Assembly (NCBI GenBank): GCA_016281605.1
Contig: JAEEJA010000081.1
Coordinates: forward strand, 1-63,644
DNA: 63,644 bases
Reading direction: 5' to 3'
Origin: Lachnospiraceae bacterium
Lineage (GTDB): Bacteria > Bacillota > Clostridia > Lachnospirales > Lachnospiraceae
Translations under genes and position numbers: made by a program
Part shown: positions 34,378-43,277 of the stretch, in pieces
Position numbering within the stretch: position 1 is the first letter of the stretch
Layout of the letters: every line of letters starts with the position of its first letter
Notes under the pieces: model-generated
Seen by the model: the letters and a program-made list of their open reading frames with translations, nothing else
Told to the model about the DNA's origin: nothing
Database searches by the model: none

Positions 34378-36756
34378 TCATCCAACCGATGAACCTGAAG
34401 ATGGATCACTCTCCTTTGGTTCCGGTGTAACCTCTGTCTTATTGCTATCATCATTTGCAGGAGCCGGTGTAGAAGCAGTATCCGTAGTATCTTTCTTTCC
34501 TCTGCTCTTAGGAACTCTAACTACTATCCTGTATCCTTTTGTCTGACCATTTTGAGCAGTTACTGTCAGGTTAAATATATTCGTTCCTTCCGAAACTCTT
34601 TTTCTACCGGTTCCGCTGACACTTGCATTTTTATTAGCTGCTCTCGCAGCAATCCTTATGTATCGGGTTCCTTCTGCAGCCTGTACTTCTATGGTTTTTT
34701 CTGTTTCAGAAGGTCTTATAATCTCATACTGACCACTGTAAGAAACCTTAACACTCTTAAGAGAATTATTACCGTCAGATGCAGCATTACTCGAAAGATC
34801 CGATATCCTTATAGTACTTCCCACATTACTTCCGCCCCTTGGCTTAACAGAAACCGTAGAAGGCATGGAGTGATAAACCGGGATTCTGAAGGTTATATTC
34901 ATGCTCTTCACGCCACTTCCGTAAGCCTCAACTGCCTTTTGAGCTTCGCCCACATTGGTAGTGATATTAGCAACATACTGATGATTATAAGTTGCAACAT
35001 TGGTAACATTGAACTTCTGGAAGTACATGGTATTTTGTCCGATGTTTATATAATTCTGACCTATAAACATCGCACCACCTACAACCCCTCTGTAGGGATT
35101 ATTCCATGGTCTCATGTAATCAGTTCCACTCCTTGCAAAGCTTATGGCTCCTGCTATCGCTCCTCCCGGAACTGTACTGTTAGCTGCACCAATATTGTAA
35201 TAATTATAGTATCCGGCAGAATTTGTTACAGATGAGCTAAATGCACTTGGCGAAATAACGACCTCCTGCTTTACTCTGGCTGCTAAGAAGTAAGGGCTGA
35301 CTCCCGAAATACGTGCAGCCTCCAAAAATGTACGGGAATAGGTTTTACTCTTTGTCTCGCTTCCATCCTTATAATTAAATGAAGTCTGGTGCATAGGAGT
35401 TCCATTTAAAGCTGTCTCTATACCCTTAATATTATGTACAGCTCTCTGATAGGTAAGATCCTCAAACATAAATATATTAACTTCATCAAGGAAATTACGA
35501 GGATCCATAAAGTATCTGACAGCCTTCTCGGATGCAGTTACATAAGTGGAACTGTCATAAGCTATGTAAGAGCCACTCTCTTCATCATAAGCTCCCGGAG
35601 CCTTGGATTTGTAATCATTTGGAAGGGAAACATGAACCAGATTCAATCCTACTCTTGATTCTGCTGCTACTGCCTGCTCCCAGTCAAGACCTGTATCATA
35701 TGCCTTAAATTTCCAGTATGGATAAAGCTTATGAAGAGCATATAGCTTATGCTTATAGTCTTCAGGAAATCCCTCAGCTGTTAATAATTTATCAAATTCC
35801 TTATCTGAAATCGGCTTAAGCTTTATGTTTTTCTTTACAGGTTCCGCTGTTTTATCAGGTTTAAGCTTTGGTGCAACATCTACATAAGAATCTGTATAAC
35901 TGTTGCCTTCATCTAAGTTAAGAAATGCACTTTGTGTACCTTTCTCAAAATTTTGTGCAATTACATAATTATCTTTTATATACCCTTGAACCTTTAGATT
36001 TTCATAATCAAACTCAACCCGGTCATAGATTTCCCCTTCAGATAAAACCTGTCCTGTTATAAAAATATCATTATATGCAGGGAGTTTAATAATGTTTTTC
36101 TTATATGTTATGGGAGAATCACCCGGTTCCTTTGACACAGTAACTCCTTCGGTAGAATATATACTTCCATCCATGGATATGTGGTATTCTGCCAATGCAG
36201 TACCGGCAGGTATGAACCCTACAACCGAGTCCGCTTTTTTGGACACTTTCACCTTATACCACTTTGTTCCAAAAATCATGAAGTTACCTATAATATCAAA
36301 GCTGTCACCTTCCGAAAGCACAACATCTTCACCGTTATACTCTACCGCTCCTCCACTGGTGGGATCATTGTAAACAACAGAAGTACTGATTGCTTTAGCG
36401 TGTAAAACCCCTTCAGTAGCTCCCTTAGCAATCAGATATCTCTTAGATATATAACCTGTTACCTTTTGATTAAAGAATTCATCCATATAAGAAATCTTAC
36501 ACCAATCACCCTCATCGTGTAAAACCGTGACTATGGTACCCTTTTCTATATGGACCTCATCATCATCTACTTTTACATTTGGGGATGAAAAGTCAGGCTT
36601 TGTATATAAAAGCTCAGAACCATAAGAATTTAAAACCGCTGTAGTTGTTGCATCCAAAGAGGATTTTCCCTTTACAGCCATTATAAAGTAAGCGGCTATA
36701 CCAATAATTAAAGTAATAATGATTATTAATACTGTACCGCGCTTTGATCTAAACAT
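34378..36756 (-). CDS. Cell-surface SH3b/glucosaminidase-like protein with cadherin-like C-terminal domain
   Basis: A 792-residue protein anchored by an N-terminal helix (8-28). Outside lie two or three SH3b-like segments (about 40-290; GTIVTVLHDEGDWCKISY is typical), then a helix with LYPYWKFKAYDTGLDWEQAV, then a GH73-like glucosaminidase domain (about 400-620) with LEAARISGVSPYFLAARVKQE, where the Glu is the likely catalyst. A cadherin-like beta-sandwich follows (about 655-745; NIFNLTVTAQNGQTKGYRIVV) and a Ser/Thr/Pro/Asp tail. It probably cuts or remodels peptidoglycan. Its ATG abuts the stop codon of the methyltransferase gene (TAAATG), so the two are translationally coupled. Confidence 0.85.
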   Translation of the reverse strand: MFRSKRGTVLIIIITLIIGIAAYFIMAVKGKSSLDATTTAVLNSYGSELLYTKPDFSSPNVKVDDDEVHIEKGTIVTVLHDEGDWCKISYMDEFFNQKVTGYISKRYLIAKGATEGVLHAKAISTSVVYNDPTSGGAVEYNGEDVVLSEGDSFDIIGNFMIFGTKWYKVKVSKKADSVVGFIPAGTALAEYHISMDGSIYSTEGVTVSKEPGDSPITYKKNIIKLPAYNDIFITGQVLSEGEIYDRVEFDYENLKVQGYIKDNYVIAQNFEKGTQSAFLNLDEGNSYTDSYVDVAPKLKPDKTAEPVKKNIKLKPISDKEFDKLLTAEGFPEDYKHKLYALHKLYPYWKFKAYDTGLDWEQAVAAESRVGLNLVHVSLPNDYKSKAPGAYDEESGSYIAYDSSTYVTASEKAVRYFMDPRNFLDEVNIFMFEDLTYQRAVHNIKGIETALNGTPMHQTSFNYKDGSETKSKTYSRTFLEAARISGVSPYFLAARVKQEVVISPSAFSSSVTNSAGYYNYYNIGAANSTVPGGAIAGAISFARSGTDYMRPWNNPYRGVVGGAMFIGQNYINIGQNTMYFQKFNVTNVATYNHQYVANITTNVGEAQKAVEAYGSGVKSMNITFRIPVYHSMPSTVSVKPRGGSNVGSTIRISDLSSNAASDGNNSLKSVKVSYSGQYEIIRPSETEKTIEVQAAEGTRYIRIAARAANKNASVSGTGRKRVSEGTNIFNLTVTAQNGQTKGYRIVVRVPKSRGKKDTTDTASTPAPANDDSNKTEVTPEPKESDPSSGSSVG

Positions 36757-37524
36757 TTAAACGTATAATTTTCCTTCCTGGAAGCCCTCTCTCAAAACAA
36801 AGTAAACTCTGTCGCACTCCTCAGTAGCCTTTTCTCCTGTAAATGCCTTATAAAGAGAAACCAGTTCAAGGCCGGCCTCCTGTATCATTGATTGTACATC
36901 CTCTAAGGTATATGCTCTTTGCACATGAACCTCTTCGGATTTTCTGTAATACTCACCCTCTGTTCGAGTAAATAAAGTAATATCACTGGTATTTATATAT
37001 GTTTTTTCATTATACTCATTATCCCAAATAACAGTAGCATTGATTCTGTTATCTGCTATAACTCTGTTTCCAACTGTTTTCTCAAAGAAGTGTATTGTCT
37101 TAAGATCAAATATAAATATACCATCTTTTTCAAGATAATTATTAACTCTTTTAAGCACTTCTATAAAATCACGTCTTTCAACCAGATAATTCATACTGTC
37201 ACAGATAGAAACAACTGCTTCTACTGTACCAAAAAGCTCCATCTCACGCATATCCTGCTGTATAAATAAAGTATCCGGACACTTTTCTCTGGCCTTCTCA
37301 AGCATTTCAGAGGAGATGTCAAGTCCTATACTTTCGTATCCCGCTCTGTCTAAGCGCCATGTAACCTCACCCGTACCACATCCTAAATCCAGTACGGTTC
37401 CTCTCTTTATACCGTTATTCATAAGAAGAACATGAATATAAGAAAACCATGTATCATATGATATATTATCCATAAAGTCATCATAAATAGGCGCTAAAGC
37501 TTCATAAGCATTATACTCTGACAT
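36757..37524 (-). CDS. Class I SAM-dependent methyltransferase
   Basis: A 255-residue Rossmann-fold methyltransferase: VLDLGCGTGEVTWRL is motif I and the aspartate in IGLDISSEML ends strand two. The start YEALAPIYDDFMDNISYDTW is typical of small YodH/UbiE-like Firmicute methyltransferases. The substrate is unknown. GGAGG lies six bases before ATG. The stop codon abuts the start of the next gene. Confidence 0.88.
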   Translation of the reverse strand: MSEYNAYEALAPIYDDFMDNISYDTWFSYIHVLLMNNGIKRGTVLDLGCGTGEVTWRLDRAGYESIGLDISSEMLEKAREKCPDTLFIQQDMREMELFGTVEAVVSICDSMNYLVERRDFIEVLKRVNNYLEKDGIFIFDLKTIHFFEKTVGNRVIADNRINATVIWDNEYNEKTYINTSDITLFTRTEGEYYRKSEEVHVQRAYTLEDVQSMIQEAGLELVSLYKAFTGEKATEECDRVYFVLREGFQEGKLYV

Positions 37525-37542
37525 AAATCCTCCAAATTATCA

Positions 37543-38775
37543 TTAATTATATTTTTTCAAAACAACACATGAATTCTGTCCACCGAAGCCAAATGAATTG
37601 CTCATGGCTGCATTTACACTCTTCTCTATAGAGTGAAGCGGAACAAAATTTAATTTAGGAATATCATCATCAATTTCCTTTAGATTAAGTGTAGGAGGAA
37701 CTATACCTGTTTCTATAACCTTTACACAGGTAATAATCTCGGTTATACCACCTGCACCCATCATATGGCCTGTAGCACCCTTAGTGGAAGTAACTGCAAT
37801 ATCATATGCTTTATCGCCAAATACCTTAACTATAGCATTGGCCTCTATAGGATCACCCACATGAGTAGAAGTACCATGTGTATTGATATAACCTATCTCT
37901 GATTTATCGATACCGGCGCACTTTAAAGCCTCTTCCATACAAAATACTGCTCCGATCCCCTCCGGATGCGGACTTGTAACATGATAACCATCTGTACAAT
38001 TTGCACTTCCTGCAAGCTCAGCGTATATGTGAGCTCCTCTTTTCTTAGCGTGGGACTCTGTTTCAAGTACTATAGCTCCACCACCTTCGCCTATTACGAA
38101 TCCATCTCTACCCTTATTAAATGGACAACTGCTTTCCTTAGGGTTATCATTATTGGTTGAAAGAGCATGTGCAGATGATAAGCCAAGTATAAACAGCTGA
38201 TTTAATGCTGATTCGGTACCGACGCATACACAGACATCTGCCTGACCGCTCTTGACAAACATATATCCCAGTGATACTGCATCTCCACCTGAAGAGCATG
38301 CTGTAGAAACTGTCATACTAGGTCCAAGATACCCTTTATTAATAGCAATCTGAGCTGCCAGTTCATTTCCTATTATCTGAGGAACAAACCTCGGACCAAC
38401 CTTCTTATGCTCTCCTGTGCTTATACCATGCTGTGTATCAGCAATAGGAGCTATACCACCCAGTGCAGTACCTACGGTTATACCTATGCGCTCAGGGGCT
38501 GCACTAAGCTCCCCTGCCTGCTCTATCGCCTCCATGGCTGCTGCATAACCATATTGCATGTAAAGAGCCATTTCCTTGGTCTGCTTCTTTGTCATATACT
38601 GACATGCATCAAAATCCTTAACCTCTCCTGCAATCTTCACAGGAAGTTCCTCTGTATCAAATCTTGTAATCTTATCAACTCCGCACTCTCCGTTAACAAG
38701 ATTATCCCAATATTCTGAAACATTATGTCCTATAGGTGTTATGGCACCCATACCCGTAATTACTATCTTTTCCAT
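37543..38775 (-). CDS. fabF: 3-oxoacyl-[ACP] synthase II
   Basis: A 410-residue ketosynthase. The catalytic triad is present: Cys in STACSSGG, His in THGTSTHVGDP, His in GATGHMMGAGG. It elongates fatty acids by condensing acyl groups with malonyl-ACP. The ATG at 38775 is chosen because AGGAG lies eight bases upstream; the earlier in-frame ATG at 38841 lacks a site. Other fab genes are not adjacent. An AMP-forming acyl-CoA synthetase is directly upstream (82 bases), so a specialised lipid role is possible, but the sequence looks like ordinary FabF. Confidence 0.93.
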   Translation of the reverse strand: MEKIVITGMGAITPIGHNVSEYWDNLVNGECGVDKITRFDTEELPVKIAGEVKDFDACQYMTKKQTKEMALYMQYGYAAAMEAIEQAGELSAAPERIGITVGTALGGIAPIADTQHGISTGEHKKVGPRFVPQIIGNELAAQIAINKGYLGPSMTVSTACSSGGDAVSLGYMFVKSGQADVCVCVGTESALNQLFILGLSSAHALSTNNDNPKESSCPFNKGRDGFVIGEGGGAIVLETESHAKKRGAHIYAELAGSANCTDGYHVTSPHPEGIGAVFCMEEALKCAGIDKSEIGYINTHGTSTHVGDPIEANAIVKVFGDKAYDIAVTSTKGATGHMMGAGGITEIITCVKVIETGIVPPTLNLKEIDDDIPKLNFVPLHSIEKSVNAAMSNSFGFGGQNSCVVLKKYN

Positions 38776-38857
38776 AAAAAAATCTCCTATAAACAAATGT
38801 AACTTATAAAAAGTACATCTTCTACTTTTCATAAGCCACATTATAACAAAAAACTAT

Positions 38858-40552
38858 TTACTTTGCATCTTTTTTTTCGTCTGTATTCCAGTCAGACTCC
38901 TTGATTTCTTTTCTCTTTACCTTTCCACTTATGGTTTTAGGAAGATTTTTCGTAAAATCGAGCACCTTAGGCCACTTATAAGAGGCTATGTTTTTCTTAA
39001 GAGTAGACATAATATCTCTCTTTAGCTCATCTGTAGCCTCTACTCCATTAGCAAGAACTATACTTGCCTTTATTGCCTGACCTCTAATAGGGTCCGGAAC
39101 AGGTGTAACTGCGCACTCTAAAACATAAGGAAGCTTCATAATCTCATTTTCAATCTCAAAGGGTCCTATCCTGTAACCGCTTGACTTAATAACATCATCA
39201 ACTCTTCCTACATACCAGTAATATCCATCTTCATCCATATAGGCTGTGTCTCCGGTATGATAATAATCATCATGCCATGTACTCTTAGTCTTATCTTCAT
39301 CGCCGTAATACTCAGAGAAAAGGCCGCAAGGTACATTCTCTCCGGTATATATAACAACTTCTCCCACTTCGTTTGGTTTAGCCATATTACCATCTGAAAG
39401 CATGATTCTAACGTCATACTGAGGACTTGGCTTACCCATGGAACCGGGTATGGGTGTACTTCCCTTTAGATTACCTATGGTAAGTGTAGTTTCTGTCTGT
39501 CCAAAGCCTTCGTATATCTTAAGACCTGTCTGCTTATAAAACTTATTCCATATCTCAGGATTTAGAGCTTCTCCGGCTGTAGTTACATGCTGCAAGGACG
39601 AAAGGTCGTACTTCGAAAGCTTAAGATGAACCATGACTCTGTAAACAGTAGGTGGTGCACAAAATGTAGTGATTTTATATTTTTCTATCATTCGAAGTAT
39701 GTTCTTAGCATCAAAATCATCAAAATCATATGTAAATATAGGTGATTCACAAAGCCACTGTCCGTAAATCTTACCCCAGAGAGCCTTGCCCCAGCCTGTG
39801 TCTGATATTGCAAAATGAACTCCATCTCTCTTTACCTGATGCCAGTAAGCAGCAGTTACATAATGTCCAAGGGGATATGTAAAACTATGGGTTGTTATCT
39901 TAGGGTAGGCAGTAGTACCGGATGTAAAGAACATAATAGATGGATCAGAACCACTTACTCCATCCTCTCCTATAGGTCTTCTAAAATGTCTTGAGAAGAA
40001 CTTTACTTCTCGGTTGAAGCTCTTCCATCCGTTTCTGCAGGCTCCTACCATGATTTTAGCTTTAAGACCTTTATAATTCTTACATGCTTTATCTAATTCA
40101 CGGGATACATTACCTTCTGCTGTACATATGACAGCATCTACAGAACCTGTTTTAAGCCTGTACTCAAAATCACTCTTTAATAAAAGATTGGTAGCAGGAA
40201 TTACAACAGCACCTATTTTATGTAAGGCTAATATAGTAAACCAGAACTGATAATGTCTCTTTAAAACAAGCATTACGTGATCACCCTTCTTTATACCAAG
40301 ATAAGAAAGGTAATTTGCCACCTGTGAAGAGTATCTTGACATATCGTAAAATGTAAAGATACGCTCTTTAAAATCGTTGGTAACATGTATCATAGCGGTC
40401 TTTTCAGGACACTTTACCGCAAGCTTATCTACTATATCATAGGCAAAATTAAACTTTTCCGTGTTTTTAAATCGGATATTTTTTAACTCACCCTCATCAC
40501 CTTCATCTACTTCTATATATGGATATATAATGTCATCCGACTTAATACTCAT
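38858..40552 (-). CDS. AMP-forming acyl-CoA synthetase-like enzyme
   Basis: A 564-residue member of the ANL superfamily. The P-loop-like motif is MFFTSGTTAYPK, the adenine motif YEGFGQTETT, the hinge YHTGDTAYMDEDGYYW, and the C-terminal catalytic Lys lies in KTISGKVKRKEI. It activates a carboxylic acid to acyl-AMP and then to the CoA thioester. The N-terminal style resembles medium-chain acyl-CoA synthetases more than acetyl-CoA synthetase. GGAGAA precedes the ATG. It is downstream of the thrS terminator and directly upstream of fabF. Confidence 0.9.
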   Translation of the reverse strand: MSIKSDDIIYPYIEVDEGDEGELKNIRFKNTEKFNFAYDIVDKLAVKCPEKTAMIHVTNDFKERIFTFYDMSRYSSQVANYLSYLGIKKGDHVMLVLKRHYQFWFTILALHKIGAVVIPATNLLLKSDFEYRLKTGSVDAVICTAEGNVSRELDKACKNYKGLKAKIMVGACRNGWKSFNREVKFFSRHFRRPIGEDGVSGSDPSIMFFTSGTTAYPKITTHSFTYPLGHYVTAAYWHQVKRDGVHFAISDTGWGKALWGKIYGQWLCESPIFTYDFDDFDAKNILRMIEKYKITTFCAPPTVYRVMVHLKLSKYDLSSLQHVTTAGEALNPEIWNKFYKQTGLKIYEGFGQTETTLTIGNLKGSTPIPGSMGKPSPQYDVRIMLSDGNMAKPNEVGEVVIYTGENVPCGLFSEYYGDEDKTKSTWHDDYYHTGDTAYMDEDGYYWYVGRVDDVIKSSGYRIGPFEIENEIMKLPYVLECAVTPVPDPIRGQAIKASIVLANGVEATDELKRDIMSTLKKNIASYKWPKVLDFTKNLPKTISGKVKRKEIKESDWNTDEKKDAK

Positions 40553-40618
40553 ATGTATTCTCCATTCTTTAAGTAACCAAATCTTAAAATTCTCTATTTA
40601 TATTATCCAATCTAAAAT

Positions 40619-40659
40619 AAACTCCGCTATGTAGTTTTTAAAACTACATAACAGAGTTT
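40619..40659 (-). terminator. thrS terminator
   Basis: A long, nearly perfect hairpin (AAACTCTGTTATGTAGTTTT paired with its complement, wobble pairs included) lies 40 bases after the thrS stop codon, followed on the minus strand by TATTTTAG. Confidence 0.8.
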
Positions 40660-40697
40660 AGAATACAAAACTTATTAACAAAAGTCAAGAGGAATAT

Positions 40698-42740
40698 TTA
40701 TTTCTGCTCTTCTTTAGGTTCTTCTTTTCTGATTGCCTTTGTTCTGATTTCTTCGGTAATCATATCTATAAATTCTGATAAAGGCTTAACTCCCTCATCT
40801 CCTGCAAATCTGCTTCTTACCGATACAGTGTTATCCTCTTCTTCCTTAGCGCCTACTACAAGCATGTAAGGAAGCTTATCCATACGAGCTTCACGAATCT
40901 TATATCCAATCTTTTCAGATCTCTTATCAACAGTAACATCTATTCCGTTCTTTCTAAGCTCAGCAAATACCTTATCTGCATAATCAATATACTTTTCAGA
41001 TATAGGAAGGATACGAACCTGCTCTGCACATAACCATGTTGGGAATTTGCCTGAGTACTTTTCTATAAGCCATGCAAGTGTACGCTCATAGCAACCCATG
41101 GAAGTTCTGTGAATTATGTAAGGTCGCTTCTTATTGCCATCTTTATCGATATAATACATATCATATCTCTCAGCAAGGAACATATCAAGCTGAATGGTAA
41201 TCATGGTGTCCTCTTTTCCGTACACGTTCTTAGCCTGGATGTCAAGCTTTGGTCCGTAGAATGCAGCCTCACCATCTGCTTCCACATAATCAAGTCCTAT
41301 GTCATCTAAGATTTTTCTCATGGCATCCTGAACCTTATCCCAATCTTTAGCTGAACCAAGGTACTTATCTGCATTTTCCGGATCCCACTTAGACATACGG
41401 TATGTAACATCTTCCTGAAGACCGAGAGTTGTAAGGCAGTACTTCGCAAGCTCTACACACCCCTTAAACTCGTCCTCTATCTGCTCAGGAGTACAAACCA
41501 GATGTCCCTCTGAGATTGTAAACTGCCTAACTCTGGTAAGACCATGCATCTCCCCCGACTCTTCATTACGGAAAAGAGTAGAAGTTTCACCCATACGATA
41601 CGGAAGATCTCTGTAGCTTTTCTGACGAGCCTTATATACATAATACTGGAACGGACATGTCATAGGACGAAGCGCATAAACATCGCTATCAGAGTCATTC
41701 TCAATCATAGCAAGATCTTCTACACCGTGAATCTCTCTGTTCTTTTCCTCTTCATTATCTATATCATCCTTATTCTCGTAACCGAATACAAACATGCCAT
41801 CTTTATAATGATACCAATGGTCCGAAATCTTGTACAATGTAGACTTCGCCATAAGAGGTGTACGAGTACGAACATATCCCCACTCATAATCCTCGAGATC
41901 CTCTATCCATCTCTGAAGCTTCTGTATCATCTTTGTTCCTTTAGGCATGAAAAGAGGAAGTCCCTGACCGATAACATCAACAGTTGTAAAGATATCCATC
42001 TCTCTTCCAAGCTTGTTATGATCACGATTCTTTATCTCTGCAAGATACTCCAAGTACTCTTCCAAATCTGCTTTTTTTGTAAATGCAGTGCCGTAGATAC
42101 GAGTAAGCATCTTATTCTTTTCATCTCCACGCCAGTAAGCGCCGGATGTGGAAGTAAGCTTAAATGCCTTTATAGGTCTTGTGCTCATAAGATGAGGACC
42201 TGCGCAAAGCTCAACAAAATCGCCCTGCTTATAAAAAGAAATTGTTTCTCCCTCAGGAAGGTCGTTAATAAGCTCAACCTTGTATGGCTCATTTCTCTCT
42301 TCCATAAGTTTTAGAGCTTCATCCTTAGGTAATGTAAAGTATTCAAGTCTATCGCCCTTCTTGATAATCTTCTTCATCTCTTTTTCAATCTCTTCAAGAG
42401 CTGACATATCAAGACTTGGCATATCAAAATCATAGTAAAATCCGTCTGCTATAGATGGTCCTATAGTAAGATATGCATCCGGATATAGATTCTTAACAGC
42501 CTCTGCCAATACGTGAGCACAGGTATGTCTGTAAGCCTTCTTTCCTTCATCCGAATCAAAGGTAAGTATGTTAAGAGTACTATCCTCTGTAACCATGGTC
42601 CTAAGATCCACTACCTTTCCGTTTAACTCACCTACACAAGCTGCCCTTGCGAGGCCGTCACTTATATCCCTTGCAATGTCGTAGATTGACATACTCTCGG
42701 AATACTCCTTCGTGCTTCCATCCTTAAGTGTGATAATCAT
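40698..42740 (-). CDS. thrS: Threonyl-tRNA synthetase
   Basis: A 680-residue class II synthetase with the full ThrRS layout: N-terminal TGS domain (MIITLKDGSTKEY), an editing domain with HTCAHVLAEA and the CAGPH zinc/editing motif, the catalytic core (RPMTCPFQYYVYK, RNEESGEMHGLTRVRQFTISEGH, YGPKLDI, IHRTSMGCYERTLAWLIE) and an anticodon-binding C-terminus. The ATG at 42740 follows AAGGAAG at good distance; an earlier in-frame ATG at 42794 would extend it by 18 basic residues without homology. Expression is controlled by the T-box leader just upstream. Confidence 0.98.
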   Translation of the reverse strand: MIITLKDGSTKEYSESMSIYDIARDISDGLARAACVGELNGKVVDLRTMVTEDSTLNILTFDSDEGKKAYRHTCAHVLAEAVKNLYPDAYLTIGPSIADGFYYDFDMPSLDMSALEEIEKEMKKIIKKGDRLEYFTLPKDEALKLMEERNEPYKVELINDLPEGETISFYKQGDFVELCAGPHLMSTRPIKAFKLTSTSGAYWRGDEKNKMLTRIYGTAFTKKADLEEYLEYLAEIKNRDHNKLGREMDIFTTVDVIGQGLPLFMPKGTKMIQKLQRWIEDLEDYEWGYVRTRTPLMAKSTLYKISDHWYHYKDGMFVFGYENKDDIDNEEEKNREIHGVEDLAMIENDSDSDVYALRPMTCPFQYYVYKARQKSYRDLPYRMGETSTLFRNEESGEMHGLTRVRQFTISEGHLVCTPEQIEDEFKGCVELAKYCLTTLGLQEDVTYRMSKWDPENADKYLGSAKDWDKVQDAMRKILDDIGLDYVEADGEAAFYGPKLDIQAKNVYGKEDTMITIQLDMFLAERYDMYYIDKDGNKKRPYIIHRTSMGCYERTLAWLIEKYSGKFPTWLCAEQVRILPISEKYIDYADKVFAELRKNGIDVTVDKRSEKIGYKIREARMDKLPYMLVVGAKEEEDNTVSVRSRFAGDEGVKPLSEFIDMITEEIRTKAIRKEEPKEEQK

Positions 42741-42795
42741 GCTTTTTACTTCCTTTCGTAATTTTTTTCTTTTGACAATTCTGCTTTTCGACAAC

Positions 42796-42888
42796 TCTTA
42801 AAAGACTTAAGAAGTGTACGAGCAACGCGCACCTTACCCGCACGCTAGTCGTCGGTTAGCTTTGCTGACATCTTCCTCTTCGACGACT
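42796..42888. repeat. Hairpin-rich segment in the thrS leader after the T-box
   Basis: Between the T-box terminator and the thrS ribosome site lie a small stem (TCTTAA/TTAAGA, 42796-42812) and a large compound stem AGTCGTCG/CGACGACT (42847-42888) enclosing GTTAGC-TTT-GCTGAC. The core GTTAGCTTTGCT also occurs in the repeat at 63561. It is not part of the standard T-box. Confidence 0.55.
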
Positions 42889-42894
42889 CTGCGG

Positions 42895-43150
42895 TAAAAA
42901 GAAAAGTCCCCGAAGCAGTCATACATCTTGCTCCAGGGACGAAATATCATATACTCCGCGGTTCCACCCGTAGTTCCGGATTTAAAATCCAGCTCTTTAA
43001 AAATGATTATAACGGAATCACCGTACCTTATTAGGTCTCTGTTAAGAGGTGGTTTTCATGAAAAAGATTAACACGGATCTCTCAGCATACTTGATCCCTC
43101 TCTGTAGATAATACAGTCTCACTACTGTCCTCTCGTCATAGATTTTTTTA
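42895..43150 (-). promoter_or_regulatory. thrS T-box leader (threonine, specifier ACC)
   Basis: A complete transcriptional T-box. The conserved T-box sequence GGGTGGAACCGCGG lies at 42956-42969; its TGGA bulge pairs with a tRNA 3' end UCCA, which matches the T discriminator of the tRNA-Thr at 1526. In stem I the specifier is ACC at 43051-43053, followed by the usual A and then CCTCT closing with AGAGG. The terminator pairs GTCCCTGGAGCA with TGCTTCGGGGAC (42906-42940), followed by a T-rich run. Uncharged tRNA-Thr should favour antitermination and thrS expression. Confidence 0.95.
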
Positions 43151-43159
43151 TCATTTTGC

Positions 43160-43188
43160 ATTATAAACTTCTTTTTTTAAAATGTAAA
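43160..43188 (-). promoter_or_regulatory. Promoter of the thrS T-box transcript
   Basis: On the minus strand TTTACA and TATAAT are 17 bases apart and lie just upstream of the T-box stem I. It is divergent from the alsT promoter. Confidence 0.85.
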
Positions 43189-43215
43189 CACTTTTTATAA
43201 CTTTTTATTTATCTG

Positions 43216-43244
43216 TTTACTTTTTGAAAATATAAACATATAAT
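43216..43244 (+). promoter_or_regulatory. Promoter of the AGCS symporter gene
   Basis: TTTACT and TATAAT are 17 bases apart, the -10 box ending 34 bases before the ATG at 43278. Confidence 0.8.
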
Positions 43245-43277
43245 ACTTAGGCAATAACTAAAGGAGTTTTAATAAAA

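Noticed and set aside
34552..35235. Plus-strand 227-residue reading frame
   Set aside because: Antisense to the SH3/glucosaminidase gene; no ribosome site and no recognisable domain.
41544..42314. Plus-strand 256-residue reading frame inside thrS
   Set aside because: Antisense to highly conserved thrS codons, no ribosome site, composition (Ile/Ser/Cys/His rich) typical of a shadow.
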